A stretch of DNA of 64,000 nucleotides. Source: Limnohabitans sp. 15K. Its GTDB lineage: Bacteria > Pseudomonadota > Gammaproteobacteria > Burkholderiales > Burkholderiaceae_C. A program made the translations under genes and the position numbers. This document shows positions 45,373 through 54,457 of the stretch, in pieces. Below the pieces are notes generated by a model. That model was not told the DNA's origin and did no database searches. It worked only from the letters and a program-made list of their open reading frames with translations. Position 1 is the stretch's first letter; the number at the start of each line of letters is the position of its first letter. The DNA is taken from positions 1,817,022 to 1,881,021 of the forward strand of contig NZ_NESM01000001.1 of the NCBI RefSeq assembly GCF_002778285.1, read 5' to 3'.

Positions 45373-47121
45373 ATGACCTTCAGCATCCATGGCTTGGCGG
45401 TGGCGCGTGGCATCGCCATTGGCCGTGCGGTTCTGGTGGCCTCCAGTCGGGTCGATGTGGCGCACTACTTTGTGGCGGCCGACCAAGTCAATGCTGAAAT
45501 CCAGCGCTTGCGCGTGGCCCGCGACGCGGTGGTCGATGAGCTGCAGCGGTTGCAAAAAGACATGCCCAAAGATGCGCCACATGAACTGGCGGCACTGCTG
45601 GACGTGCACCTGATGCTGTTGCAAGACGAAGAACTGACGTCGGGCGTGGTGCATTGGATCAAAACGCGCCTGTACAACGCCGAATGGGCTTTGACCAGCC
45701 AGCTGGAGATTATTGTTCGCCAGTTTGAGGAAATGGAAGACCCCTATCTTCGCGAGCGCAAAGCCGACATGGAGCAAGTTGGCGAGCGGGTCTTGCATTG
45801 CCTCAAAGGCACCGGCTCTTTGGTGGCGCAGGCCAAACGCCCCCAGCGCCCACAGCAAGAGCTGCAACTGGGCGACATCGATGTACCACTGGTGCTGGTG
45901 GCCCACGATTTGTCACCCGCCGACATGCTGCAGTTCAAGCAAAGTGTTTTCACGGGCTTTGTGACCGATGTGGGCGGCAAGACGTCGCACACCGCCATCG
46001 TGGCGCGCAGCTTGGACATTCCGGCGGTGGTGGGTGCACGCACCGCCAGCCAACTTGTCAAGCAAGACGATTGGGTCATCATCGACGGTGATGCGGGCGT
46101 GGTCATCGTGGACCCATCGCCCATCATCTTGGCCGACTACGGCTTCAAGCAGCGCCAGGGCGATTTGGAGCGCGAACGCCTGGCCCGATTGCGCCACACG
46201 CCGTCCGTCACGCTGGACGGCCAAAAAATCGAGCTGCTCGCCAACATTGAAATGCCCGAAGACACCCAGGCCGCGGTCACCGCAGGCGCATTGGGTGTGG
46301 GCTTGTTTCGCAGCGAATTTTTGTTCATGGGCCGTCAGGGCCATTTGCCCGACGAAGAGGCGCAATACCAAGCCTACCGTCGCGCCTTGGATGGCATGAA
46401 CGGCTTGCCCGTGACCATCCGAACCGTGGACGTGGGGGCGGACAAGCCGCTGGACGACTCACGGCACGAAGCCTCGCACTTGAACCCTGCACTGGGCTTG
46501 CGGGCCATCCGTTGGTGCTTGGCCGACCCGGCCATGTTCTTGACCCAACTGCGGGCCATTTTGCGTGCCGCAGCCCATGGCCAAGTCAATTTGCTGATTC
46601 CCATGCTGGCGCATGGCAGCGAGATTCGCCAAACCATCGCCCTGATCGATCAGGCCAGGCACGAACTGGACCGCCGGGGCGTGGCCTATGGCCCAGTTCG
46701 CCTGGGGGCCATGATCGAGATTCCGGCAGCGGCTTTGTCTTTGCGCCTGTTTCTCAAATACTTTGACTTCTTGTCGATTGGCACCAACGATTTGATCCAG
46801 TACACCTTGGCCATTGACCGCGCTGACGAGTCGGTAGCCCATTTGTACGACCCCATGCACCCGGCCGTGTTGCGCCTGATTGCCGACACCATTGCCGAAG
46901 GTCACCGCCAAGGCAAAAGCGTGTCGGTGTGTGGTGAGATGGCGGGTGATGTGACCATGACCCGTTTGCTGCTAGGCATGGGGCTGCGCAGTTTTTCCAT
47001 GCACCCCTCGCAAATCTTGTCGGTCAAACAACAGGTGTTGCGCTCGGATTGCGCCAAGCTGGGCGTGTGGGCTGCCCAGGTTCTTGAAAGCGAAGATCCA
47101 GCGAGTTGCATGGCCCGTTGA
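45373..47121 (+). CDS. ptsI: PTS enzyme I (phosphoenolpyruvate-protein phosphotransferase)
   Basis: EI takes phosphate from PEP onto His206 in GGKTSHTAIVAR and passes it to HPr. The protein has 582 residues, the usual length; the PEP-binding C-terminal domain shows GLFRSEFLFM and the signature SIGTNDLIQYTLAIDRAD. It closes the IIA-HPr-EI operon, a chain with no sugar-specific IIB or IIC here, so its role is likely regulatory. Confidence 0.97.
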   Translation: MTFSIHGLAVARGIAIGRAVLVASSRVDVAHYFVAADQVNAEIQRLRVARDAVVDELQRLQKDMPKDAPHELAALLDVHLMLLQDEELTSGVVHWIKTRLYNAEWALTSQLEIIVRQFEEMEDPYLRERKADMEQVGERVLHCLKGTGSLVAQAKRPQRPQQELQLGDIDVPLVLVAHDLSPADMLQFKQSVFTGFVTDVGGKTSHTAIVARSLDIPAVVGARTASQLVKQDDWVIIDGDAGVVIVDPSPIILADYGFKQRQGDLERERLARLRHTPSVTLDGQKIELLANIEMPEDTQAAVTAGALGVGLFRSEFLFMGRQGHLPDEEAQYQAYRRALDGMNGLPVTIRTVDVGADKPLDDSRHEASHLNPALGLRAIRWCLADPAMFLTQLRAILRAAAHGQVNLLIPMLAHGSEIRQTIALIDQARHELDRRGVAYGPVRLGAMIEIPAAALSLRLFLKYFDFLSIGTNDLIQYTLAIDRADESVAHLYDPMHPAVLRLIADTIAEGHRQGKSVSVCGEMAGDVTMTRLLLGMGLRSFSMHPSQILSVKQQVLRSDCAKLGVWAAQVLESEDPASCMAR

Positions 47122-47170
47122 ACACGGTGGGCGGCGGGCTAGACCCCAGAACGTCAATAAAAGCTTGAAC

Positions 47171-48043
47171 TTAAGCTTTGTTCAGTTTGTCCTGCGTGCG
47201 GGTGTCGAAGTCACCCGCGTCGTGGCGCTCGTGCAATTGCGATTCTGGCGCACCCATCACGCGGTTGACCATGCGCCCGCGCTTCACCGCGGGTCGTTGC
47301 GCCAGCTCTTCGGCCCAGCGCTGGACATGGGTGTATTCCTGCACCTGCAAAAATTCGCCCGCTTCGTACATCAGGCCTTTGGCCAGTGCACCGTACCAAG
47401 GCCAAATGGCAATGTCGGCGATCGTGTAGTCGTCGCCCGCGATGAAGCGGCTCTGGGCCAAGCGTTTGTCCAATACGTCCATTTCGCGTTTGACTTCCAT
47501 GGCAAAGCGGTCGATGGCGTATTCGATCTTGGTGGGCGCATAGGCATAAAAATGGCCAAAGCCACCGCCCAAATAAGGCGCGCTGCCCATTTGCCAAAAC
47601 AGCCATGACATGCATTCGGCACGTTTGGCCGGATCGGTGGGCACCAAGGTACCAAACTTTTCGGCCAAGTACAGCAAGATGGCACCAGACTCGAACACAC
47701 GCACGGGCTGCTCGCTGCTGCAGTCGAGCAGCGCAGGGATTTTGGAGTTGGGGTTCACGCTCACAAAGCCGCTGCTGAACTGCTGGCCTTCTTGGATGCG
47801 GATCAGCCAAGCGTCGTACTCGGCACCCGTGTGCCCCAAAGCCAGCAACTCTTCGAGCATCACCGTCACCTTCACGCCATTGGGCGTGCCCAGCGAGTAC
47901 AGCTGAAGCGGGTGCTTGCCGCGTGGCAGGTCTTGTTCGTGCGTCGCACCCGAGATGGGGCGGTTGATGTTGGCAAAGCGTCCGCCGCTGGCCTTGTTCC
48001 AGGTCCAGACGGAGGGTGGGGTGTAAGTGCTGGCGTCGGTCAT
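47171..48043 (-). CDS. yghU: YghU-type glutathione transferase
   Basis: The protein of 290 residues matches YghU, a glutathione S-transferase with disulfide-bond reductase and peroxidase activity. The start is typical: TYTPPSVWTWNK, then GGRFANINRPISGATHEQ and the thioredoxin-like domain QLYSLGTPNGVKVTVMLEE, where Thr/Asn replace the Cys. The C-terminal helical domain includes FIAGDDYTIADIAIWPWYG. It is convergent with ptsI and is the last conventional gene before the composition changes at about 48.1 kb. Confidence 0.95.
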   Translation of the reverse strand: MTDASTYTPPSVWTWNKASGGRFANINRPISGATHEQDLPRGKHPLQLYSLGTPNGVKVTVMLEELLALGHTGAEYDAWLIRIQEGQQFSSGFVSVNPNSKIPALLDCSSEQPVRVFESGAILLYLAEKFGTLVPTDPAKRAECMSWLFWQMGSAPYLGGGFGHFYAYAPTKIEYAIDRFAMEVKREMDVLDKRLAQSRFIAGDDYTIADIAIWPWYGALAKGLMYEAGEFLQVQEYTHVQRWAEELAQRPAVKRGRMVNRVMGAPESQLHERHDAGDFDTRTQDKLNKA

Positions 48044-48854
48044 GGTGTTGGCGGTTCTGGTTGGTGAGATCGGGGGGTGTGGGCGTTAGGCCTTGTCGGC
48101 CAAGTTTATTGTGAAAGGCCCGCAAATTTTGGGAAAAAACATGTGGTTCATGGTCATTTTGATCTGAATATTTGGGAAAAAAGATCGTACATCGTGAGAA
48201 TGGATCTTGAGCACGATGGGGTGTGTTCGTTACTGTGTCGAACTATACGACTTCTATAAAGAGCTGTGGTCGGTCGCTGCCTTACTGCTGAAGCAGCTTG
48301 ACCCACAACATTTAATGACACCAAGCCGTGCAGAGCTGCAACTGTGCTGATGCAATTGCCCCCTGAGATGCCCTGCAGCCGTTCCCACACGTAATGGCTG
48401 CGGGTCAAGATCTTTTCTGAACCGTCTCCACCCCGTCTTCTTCCAATTGCGCTAGTGCCGACAACAAACGCCTCTGCCCTGCAATCGCGACGCAGTTAAA
48501 TTTTTAATCAACAAGAATTCAAATCGGCAGGTCAAAACCGACGAATAGCGACACATCAACTTCGCCACCCGCGAAGTGTTGTGCCATGACCGTACGGACC
48601 GTATCATTTATTTCAGTCAGACACCTCGGTTAGAAAAAGCAATTCTTCAATGTTCTAGTGAGTGGCCGCATCGACCCAAAAACACTTGGATGTAAAGATG
48701 GATTGTCAGCATCTACTCGGCGAGCCCTTTTCTGGGCAAGCTTGAATCGGTGATTTTTACGATCAGTAAGCCAACAACACATGCTTCTTTTCGGGTCCAG
48801 ACATGGCTGCGATCATTCTGTAATTTCGGCAAAATTTAAATTCACACAATTACC
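48044..48854. other. 811-bp spacer without a convincing gene
   Basis: Only short, unrelated reading frames occur here. The stretch is more AT-rich than the preceding 48 kb and marks the start of the atypical block. It holds a CGACA direct-repeat motif (48539-48553), a 7-bp hairpin ACTTCGC/GCGAAGT (48559-48577), and AT-rich runs just before the PI-PLC gene. The 302-bp distance from the motif to the gene suggests a long untranslated leader or an upstream promoter. Confidence 0.7.
48539..48553 (+). promoter_or_regulatory. CGACA direct-repeat motif, copy 1
   Basis: CGACG-AATAG-CGACA is two CGAC(A/G) half-sites 10 bp apart, one helical turn. The same motif recurs at 52824-52838 and 59364-59378 (12 of 15 positions identical in all three). 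Direct repeats at this spacing are the typical form of OmpR-type response-regulator sites, and the block contains one such regulator. Confidence 0.45.
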
Positions 48855-50240
48855 ATGAGAAAACTCAACTTATTTGTACTTGGCATCGCCGCAATCATGC
48901 TTTCTGGTTGCGGTGGTGGGCAGGATACGCTGACGCAGTCCACAGACTCGCCAGCACTTACTGCGCCTGCAACCGCAATTGGTTCAGGTTGGATGGCTCG
49001 GACTTGGGGCACCATCAAAGATAAGAGACTCGATCAATTGGTCATCCCAGGTACGCATGATTCAGGCACTGCCTTCATGGACAGTCGCTATGGCATGAAT
49101 ACGGCACGAACGCAATCAGGCAGTATTGGCACTCAGCTGAGTGACGGCATTAGGTATCTCGATTTCCGTGTCGAGGAAGCTACACACCGTGGTTGTGCCG
49201 ATGACAGTGTCTGGTGGTTCAATCACGGAATGTATCGGAGCGAGACACGTCTGATGACTGCGCTTGACGAAATAAGTGCATTCCTGGGACAACCTGCCAA
49301 CGCCAAGGAATTCCTGATACTGGATTTTCAGGACATCACCCTAAATTACGATGATGGACGGGCCCGCGATAACCTCCTATCCATGATCGAGCGGCGCCTT
49401 GGGTCTTATTTGGCTAAGACGGGATGGCAGAAGAAAACCTTAAGTCAATTGTTCGATGACGGTCAACGTGTGGTGGTTGTCTTGGGTAGCAGTGCCAGCA
49501 GTAATCTGGACCCGAACTATCAGCAGAGTCCGTGCGGAAACTTTGACCGTCAAAACTTCACATTGCGCGGAGATTCTCTGATCAGTGCCTACGAGGAGTT
49601 TGATTGGGCGCGTGACATCAAATCGAGGATTGTGGATGCCCAACTCAACTTAGTAGCCGCCATGAACAGCGGCAACGCGAAAGACAAAGAGTATTTCGAT
49701 GCCTACCGCAGCGCCACGGAAAACAGCAAATTGCGCGTTCTGCAACTGGTCGTTCGCCCCTCCAATAACTGGTTCGTCGGGAGCTGGGGCAATGCTTATA
49801 ACAATAAGTTGGGATTTGGGTTTGACCTCCTGACCATGACCAGTCTTCGCATCAACGGCAGGCTCAACTACAACTACAACGAAGACGATGCCGAGAAGTG
49901 GTCACATACCTTGAAATCCAATGTCGAGAGCTTCAACAAGTTCTTACAAATATCACCGGCATGTCCATCTGGGTGGCTGGGTAAGCGATTGAGGATGGGA
50001 CTGGAGGGAGACTCATCGCAATGGAACCGTCCCAATATCGTTATTGTTGACAATTACGCACCCGGCCGAGCAGATCCGCGCGCACAACACGATTGGATCT
50101 TGCCCGATTACGTTTCTGGTCAATGGGTAAATAGTTACAGTGGCAGCTACGTAGACATGTTTATCCAGCTGAACAAGATCCGGACAGAGGATCAGCGATT
50201 AAAAACAGTTGTAGATCTTTCAGATGATCGTTGCTTATAA
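48855..50240 (+). CDS. Secreted PI-PLC X-domain phosphodiesterase (lipoprotein)
   Basis: The protein of 461 residues has a lipoprotein signal ending MLSGC (Cys19). The PI-PLC X domain follows with His68 in IPGTHDSGT, Arg105 in YLDFRVEE and His124 in FNHGMY, the catalytic set of bacterial phosphatidylinositol-specific phospholipase C. It would cleave phosphoinositide-type or other glycerophospho-linked lipids, releasing phosphoalcohols outside or in the periplasm. The C-terminal third (after about residue 300) is not recognised. It is the first gene of the atypical block, with no clear ribosome site and a hairpin behind it. Confidence 0.85.
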   Translation: MRKLNLFVLGIAAIMLSGCGGGQDTLTQSTDSPALTAPATAIGSGWMARTWGTIKDKRLDQLVIPGTHDSGTAFMDSRYGMNTARTQSGSIGTQLSDGIRYLDFRVEEATHRGCADDSVWWFNHGMYRSETRLMTALDEISAFLGQPANAKEFLILDFQDITLNYDDGRARDNLLSMIERRLGSYLAKTGWQKKTLSQLFDDGQRVVVVLGSSASSNLDPNYQQSPCGNFDRQNFTLRGDSLISAYEEFDWARDIKSRIVDAQLNLVAAMNSGNAKDKEYFDAYRSATENSKLRVLQLVVRPSNNWFVGSWGNAYNNKLGFGFDLLTMTSLRINGRLNYNYNEDDAEKWSHTLKSNVESFNKFLQISPACPSGWLGKRLRMGLEGDSSQWNRPNIVIVDNYAPGRADPRAQHDWILPDYVSGQWVNSYSGSYVDMFIQLNKIRTEDQRLKTVVDLSDDRCL

Positions 50241-50251
50241 ATTCGCTGAAA

Positions 50252-50276
50252 CCCCGAACATGACGATTGTTCGGGG
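50252..50276 (+). terminator. Hairpin behind the PI-PLC gene
   Basis: CCCCGAACA (50252-50260) and TGTTCGGGG (50268-50276) form a perfect 9-bp stem, 11 bp behind the stop. No T-run follows, so it may be a weak or Rho-assisted terminator. A second dyad, AAATTGAAA/TTTCAATTT (50286-50313), lies just after it. Confidence 0.55.
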
Positions 50277-50360
50277 CGCACTTCCAAATTGAAAAACCTC
50301 TACCTTTCAATTTCGGCGCGTTTTTCCAATGACAGATTTAATTACGAACTGAAACACGGG

Positions 50361-50857
50361 TTAATGGGGCGTGAAATACCTCCTCAACTCCGCATCGGTG
50401 ACAGTTTCCATTCGCCGCTTTATTGAAGTGTACTGACGCAGCAGTCCGTTGAAATTCTCTTTTCTGCAGCGCTGCCAGCTGCAATACGGATCGGCAAAGT
50501 AAGTCGGGATGCTACACCTAGGGTTTGATCGATGGCTTGGTGATCGGCAAACTCCTTGCCGTGGTCCACCGTCAAGGTCTTCACCCCTGAGTTCAAGGGC
50601 TTGAGCTTGGCTTGGTTGGCCTGGCTCACCAAATAAGCAGATTTGTTAGACGGCTTAACCAACAATGCAAAGCTGCTTTTGCGCCCCACCATCGTCACGA
50701 TGGCTTGTTTGTGAGTCACGCCAATGACGGTATCACCTTCCCAGTGGCCCACTTGCTTGCGATCTTCAATTTGGTTTGGTATCTCGCTGATGGCCTGTTT
50801 GGCTTTCAATAGGCTGTGAATTTGATATCGCTCTTCGCGGCTGATGAGCTTGTACAT
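50361..50857 (-). pseudogene. IS30-family transposase remnant
   Basis: From ATG 50857 the frame starts with YKLISREERYQIHSLLK, the helix-turn-helix of IS30 transposases, but then jumps straight to the catalytic part (IEDRKQVGHWEGDTVIG, then TLTVDHGKEFADH), so about 100 or more residues are deleted. Near 50502-50510 the frame shifts: the true continuation, YFADPYCSWQRCRKENFNGL, is in another frame and ends at 50361 in a shortened C-terminus. The DDE residues Asp, Asp and Glu survive in pieces. No terminal inverted repeats were recognised. It is a dead fragment. Confidence 0.85.
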
Positions 50858-50964
50858 CTGGTAACTTGGACTTGGTGGTTTGAGTGGCCAAGCTGCCTTG
50901 ACATCCGCAGCCACTCATTATCGGGTTCATCTTTGTTGCACCTCGTACTTGAATCAGCCCATAT

Positions 50965-52713
50965 TCAATTCTCCATCTTCAGTTTGGGGTCCAATTTTTC
51001 CCAGAAGGCGCAACGATGATGAGCCCGTGCGTTGTAGCTGGCAATGCCATCGCTTGAAAAGCGCATGACCCTCTCGGGGGCGTCGCTCCGGTAGGCAGAC
51101 CATAGAGGAATGTCTGGGATATTCGGATTGCCTGTCCTTACAAATTCAGATACGGCACGCACCAATGTGTTGGCCAACAACTGTGACTTTGGCGGTAAAT
51201 CTTGCGCGTTGATTGATGATGTATTTGAAAGATTCGGAAACAAGTAGTTCAACTCGGAAGAGTGCACGGCCCCCAAGGCCATGCCAGGGTCTTTGCCAGG
51301 GGCTATCCCCACACCGAGCACCCTGGCATCAGGATCCGCGAACTCCCACTGATAGACCGTGGCAGACCACTGGCTGAATTTGGAGCCTGCGGCCAAAGCT
51401 GCGCAATTGTTAAGGCCTGCTATAGGGATGTAGTCTGAAAAAAGGGATCCGACCTCGTCTGCGGTTGCATCGCGACCCGGAAAATATTCGTCGATGATTT
51501 TCTGATAATCGGCATCTCCCCATGCTTGTGGACTGCCAAGGGGCCGCTGGGGATCAAGGCCGTAATAAATACCGAAGTAGGCCTTGAGCTCCTGCGGTGT
51601 GATCCTGCCTGGATCCTTGATCAACTTGTGTGGCCCAAGGACATCGTAGGCCACATACAAACGAAGCTCTTCTTGGGTGCCACCGTACAACAAAGGCACA
51701 CGGTTGAAGTGCTCAGCCAGCAAGGCATTGGAATACCCAGGCAAGGGCACTGTACCGTTGGGACCGTTGTCGATCTTGGGGCCAAAAGGAAACACGGGCT
51801 TGATGGCTGCAACGGCCTCCTGCGCTTGCAGGATCTGCTTGAGCGGTTTGGCACGCATGCAGTTGAGCTCAGCACTACTGCCTGGCTGCGAAGGGTCAAA
51901 GCAACCAGTCTTTTCAGCCATTAACTGCCAGCTGGGTTTGAAGAAGTCGACGGTAGTTGCGGCGTCATAAACAATCGTCTTGGCTACCGTTGGCCATTGG
52001 TACAAACAACCATAGCTGGCAGCCATGGCCTGACGGAAAAGACCGCTGGTTTGTTTGCCGCTTAACAAGTGCAAGCATACCGACGCAGCGCCAGCAGATT
52101 CACCTGCCAGCGTTACGCGTTGCGGATCGCCGCCAAATTTGGCAATGTGTTGTTGTACCCATTTCAAGGCGAGCCGCTGGTCCTCGAGACCAATATTGCC
52201 GTTCCAAGGTTGATCTTTCTGTGACGGATGAGACATGAACCCGAGCGCACCAACGCGGTAGTTCACTGAGACCACCAACATGCGGCCTTCGCGGGAAAGT
52301 TTGTCCAGTCGGTAAAGATTTGAACCTCCTCCGACAAAGCCACCTCCCGGGAGCCAAACGAGGACTGGCAAACGCTCATTCGAACTTGCATTTGCAGGCG
52401 ATGACACATTGAGCGTCAGGCAATTTTCTTCGAGACTTTCTTCAGTCAAGTCAAATCGAGCGGTTTGAGGACAGGCTCCGCCAAAAGCTGCACCATCCAG
52501 GCGATCCGACCAGGCTTGCACCGGGGTGGCCGACGTCCAACGGTCTTTTGCTGAGAGGGGCTGGCTGTAGGGAATTCCGCGGTATTCAATGGCGCCGTTT
52601 CTGAAAACACCTTCTACAACCCCTAAGGATGTGGCCACCGAGGGGCGAGCGGAAGAAAAATGGCAGCCTGCCATCAGGCATGCACCCACCATCAGACACA
52701 ACAATTTGATCAT
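50965..52713 (-). CDS. Type-B carboxylesterase (lipoprotein)
   Basis: I start at ATG 52713, which gives the compact lipoprotein signal MIKLLCLMVGACLMAGC; ATG 52737 and TTG 52740 are in frame and would add 8-9 polar residues. The 582-residue protein is a carboxylesterase of the cholinesterase fold: nucleophile Ser206 in AGESAGAAS, acid in GGTQEELRLY, and His in GAVHSSELNYLF. Oxyanion Gly-Gly is in WLPGGGFVGGG. It hydrolyses carboxyl esters of unknown identity outside the cytoplasm. It is divergent from the apyrase gene; a CGACA motif lies 111 bp upstream. Confidence 0.9.
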   Translation of the reverse strand: MIKLLCLMVGACLMAGCHFSSARPSVATSLGVVEGVFRNGAIEYRGIPYSQPLSAKDRWTSATPVQAWSDRLDGAAFGGACPQTARFDLTEESLEENCLTLNVSSPANASSNERLPVLVWLPGGGFVGGGSNLYRLDKLSREGRMLVVSVNYRVGALGFMSHPSQKDQPWNGNIGLEDQRLALKWVQQHIAKFGGDPQRVTLAGESAGAASVCLHLLSGKQTSGLFRQAMAASYGCLYQWPTVAKTIVYDAATTVDFFKPSWQLMAEKTGCFDPSQPGSSAELNCMRAKPLKQILQAQEAVAAIKPVFPFGPKIDNGPNGTVPLPGYSNALLAEHFNRVPLLYGGTQEELRLYVAYDVLGPHKLIKDPGRITPQELKAYFGIYYGLDPQRPLGSPQAWGDADYQKIIDEYFPGRDATADEVGSLFSDYIPIAGLNNCAALAAGSKFSQWSATVYQWEFADPDARVLGVGIAPGKDPGMALGAVHSSELNYLFPNLSNTSSINAQDLPPKSQLLANTLVRAVSEFVRTGNPNIPDIPLWSAYRSDAPERVMRFSSDGIASYNARAHHRCAFWEKLDPKLKMEN

Positions 52714-52823
52714 CTTAGAGTCACTTTCTTCGTTCATCAATTGCTCGTCACCGACTGAAAACCAAGCGATTAGATTGGCTTTCAGACTAGCGCGATTAGG
52801 ATTGAAAAAGCGTCATCAGCTGA

Positions 52824-52838
52824 CGACAAATTCCGACA
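52824..52838 (+). promoter_or_regulatory. CGACA direct-repeat motif, copy 2
   Basis: CGACA-AATTC-CGACA, a perfect direct repeat with 10-bp period, lies between the divergent carboxylesterase (start 52713) and apyrase (start 52986) genes. A small dyad, CGTCA-tcagc-TGACG (52811-52825), overlaps its left half. Probably the best copy of the three. Confidence 0.5.
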
Positions 52839-52985
52839 GATGAAGGCCTGAGCCACAAGGCTGCCCCTCGAATGGCATATTCAATTTAAAGTTAATACAG
52901 GTCTGCATCTAAAGAATTTTTTGATGTTCGCCAATTGCAAAAGATCAAACTTTGTCTACAAAAATCCCGCTTCAAAAAAACAATC

Positions 52986-54287
52986 ATGTCAACTTCTTCA
53001 ACCCCTTTGGGTTTCTTGCAAGGGTTTAAAGAATCTCATTTGACCCTTGAACGGTCATGGCTGAAAGCCGCGGTAGCAGTCATCATGTTGACTGCCAACT
53101 TCCTACTTTCGGGTTGCGGCGGCTCCCCAAGCCCTAATCCTCACATCCAACATGTCGCAGTTATCGATGCGGGGAGCAGCGGTTCGCGGGTTGTACTTTA
53201 TGAACGCATGTTCCGAGGTGATGCGTTACAGGTTGAACAGCGTTTTGCGGACAGTGGCGGCTTGGCGTTATCTGGTTTCGAAAGCACCCCTGGTGATGCA
53301 GGCCCATTGGGCGTAAAGCCGCTGCTCGACAAACTTGTTGCCAATTTGCAAGTAAGTGGGGTGTCGCCAGCGTTGGTCGAAGTTCATTTTTTGGCCACTG
53401 CCGGTATGCGACTGGTGGAGGGCCGAAACCCCGCCGCAGCTACCGCTATTTATGACAGTGTCCGTTCAACGTTGGCTCGCTCAGGATTGAAACTCGGCCG
53501 TATCGGGACTCTCAGTGGAATCGAAGAAGGCCTTTTTGCCTGGATCGATCTGAACGAAATCGCTGGCAATTTCAAGACTGGTCGAGAAGCCACTTTGGGT
53601 CTGCTTGAAGTCGGCGGCGCATCTGCTCAAATAGCCTTTGCCACCACCGCACAAGACAATCGGGCGGTATCCGTGTCAGTCAAAGGAAAAAGCCACAGAG
53701 TCTTCAGCCAAAGCTGGCTTGGACTTGGTCAGGACCAGGCCAGGCTGTCGATGATCCGCCTAAACCAGTCAGGATCGGGCCTGACAAACAACGTTTGCTA
53801 CCCGGATAACACTGGCCAAGCCGGCGGCCTGCAGGCCTTTGACGTGGGCATCGAGGGTTTGTTCATCGACTCTGGTCGCTATGATTTCGCGGCCTGTAGC
53901 GAGCTGTATGACGCACAGCTGCGCGGCATGCGGGTCAGGGAGGTCACAACAGTTCCTGGCTTTTCCGCATCAACCCTGGTGGGCGCCTCGTCCGTGAGCT
54001 TTGCACTAACGGACTGGCGCGCGACCGACGATGTGGGCAAGCTGGGCTCACATCTACAGGCCAATTGCACGGGCCCTGACGCTTACGGGAATCAGGTTCT
54101 TCCTTTTCTAGGACGCACGGCACCGGGCAATCGCTTTGCTCAAAACGCCTGCGCCAATGGAACCTTTATGCAGGCCCTGGTGTTTGGACCACAAGGTTTA
54201 GGCCTTCTACCTTGGCAATTTGGAGTTCAGATCGACAAAGGCCAAAGCGTCAATTGGACACGAGGGGCGGTACTGATCGACCCATAA
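52986..54287 (+). CDS. GDA1/CD39-family apyrase (nucleoside di/triphosphatase lipoprotein)
   Basis: The five apyrase conserved regions are present: ACR1 DAGSSGSR (about residue 61), ACR2 FLATAGMRL, ACR3 SGIEEGLFAWIDLN, ACR4 LLEVGGASAQIAF, and a later region WLGLGQDQAR. The catalytic Glu of ACR3 is retained. It thus cleaves the gamma and beta phosphates of nucleotides. A lipoprotein signal ends LLSGC (Cys44 from this start). Starts at TTG 52935 or ATG 52986 are possible; the latter is chosen as the first ATG, although its n-region is long. CD39-type enzymes are rare in bacteria. It faces the carboxylesterase across a shared regulatory spacer. Confidence 0.9.
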   Translation: MSTSSTPLGFLQGFKESHLTLERSWLKAAVAVIMLTANFLLSGCGGSPSPNPHIQHVAVIDAGSSGSRVVLYERMFRGDALQVEQRFADSGGLALSGFESTPGDAGPLGVKPLLDKLVANLQVSGVSPALVEVHFLATAGMRLVEGRNPAAATAIYDSVRSTLARSGLKLGRIGTLSGIEEGLFAWIDLNEIAGNFKTGREATLGLLEVGGASAQIAFATTAQDNRAVSVSVKGKSHRVFSQSWLGLGQDQARLSMIRLNQSGSGLTNNVCYPDNTGQAGGLQAFDVGIEGLFIDSGRYDFAACSELYDAQLRGMRVREVTTVPGFSASTLVGASSVSFALTDWRATDDVGKLGSHLQANCTGPDAYGNQVLPFLGRTAPGNRFAQNACANGTFMQALVFGPQGLGLLPWQFGVQIDKGQSVNWTRGAVLIDP

Positions 54288-54392
54288 AGCCGAGGCGTAC
54301 CAGCGGCTTGAATCGATACCCGCGCATGTACGCCTAAATGTGATGCACACACCTCTGATCCCACCACTCGCTGTCTCGACAGGATCCCCAAT

Positions 54393-54447
54393 ATGAACTC
54401 TCTATTTCGCCGCAAACCCTTCATTCAAACAAACATCCAATTGGGCT
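54393..54447 (+). other. N-terminal codons of the APC permease in a shifted frame
   Basis: An AGGA ribosome site 8 nt before ATG 54393 starts MNSLFRRKPFIQTNIQ, which is the cytoplasmic N-terminus expected of a cationic-amino-acid-type APC permease. After about 54442 the protein-like sequence continues in another frame (GLKRSMGRWTLLCF), so a one-base frameshift lies near 54440-54446. Confidence 0.7.
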
Positions 54448-54457
54448 CAAGAGGTCT

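Noticed and set aside
48154..48408. 84-codon open frame on the minus strand in the 811-bp spacer
   Set aside because: No homology recognised, no ribosome site, and codon use unlike neighbouring genes.
54288..54392. CGACA motif copy before the APC permease
   Set aside because: Only one CGACAG half-site (part of CTGTCTCGACAG) is present; the second repeat 10 bp away is missing.
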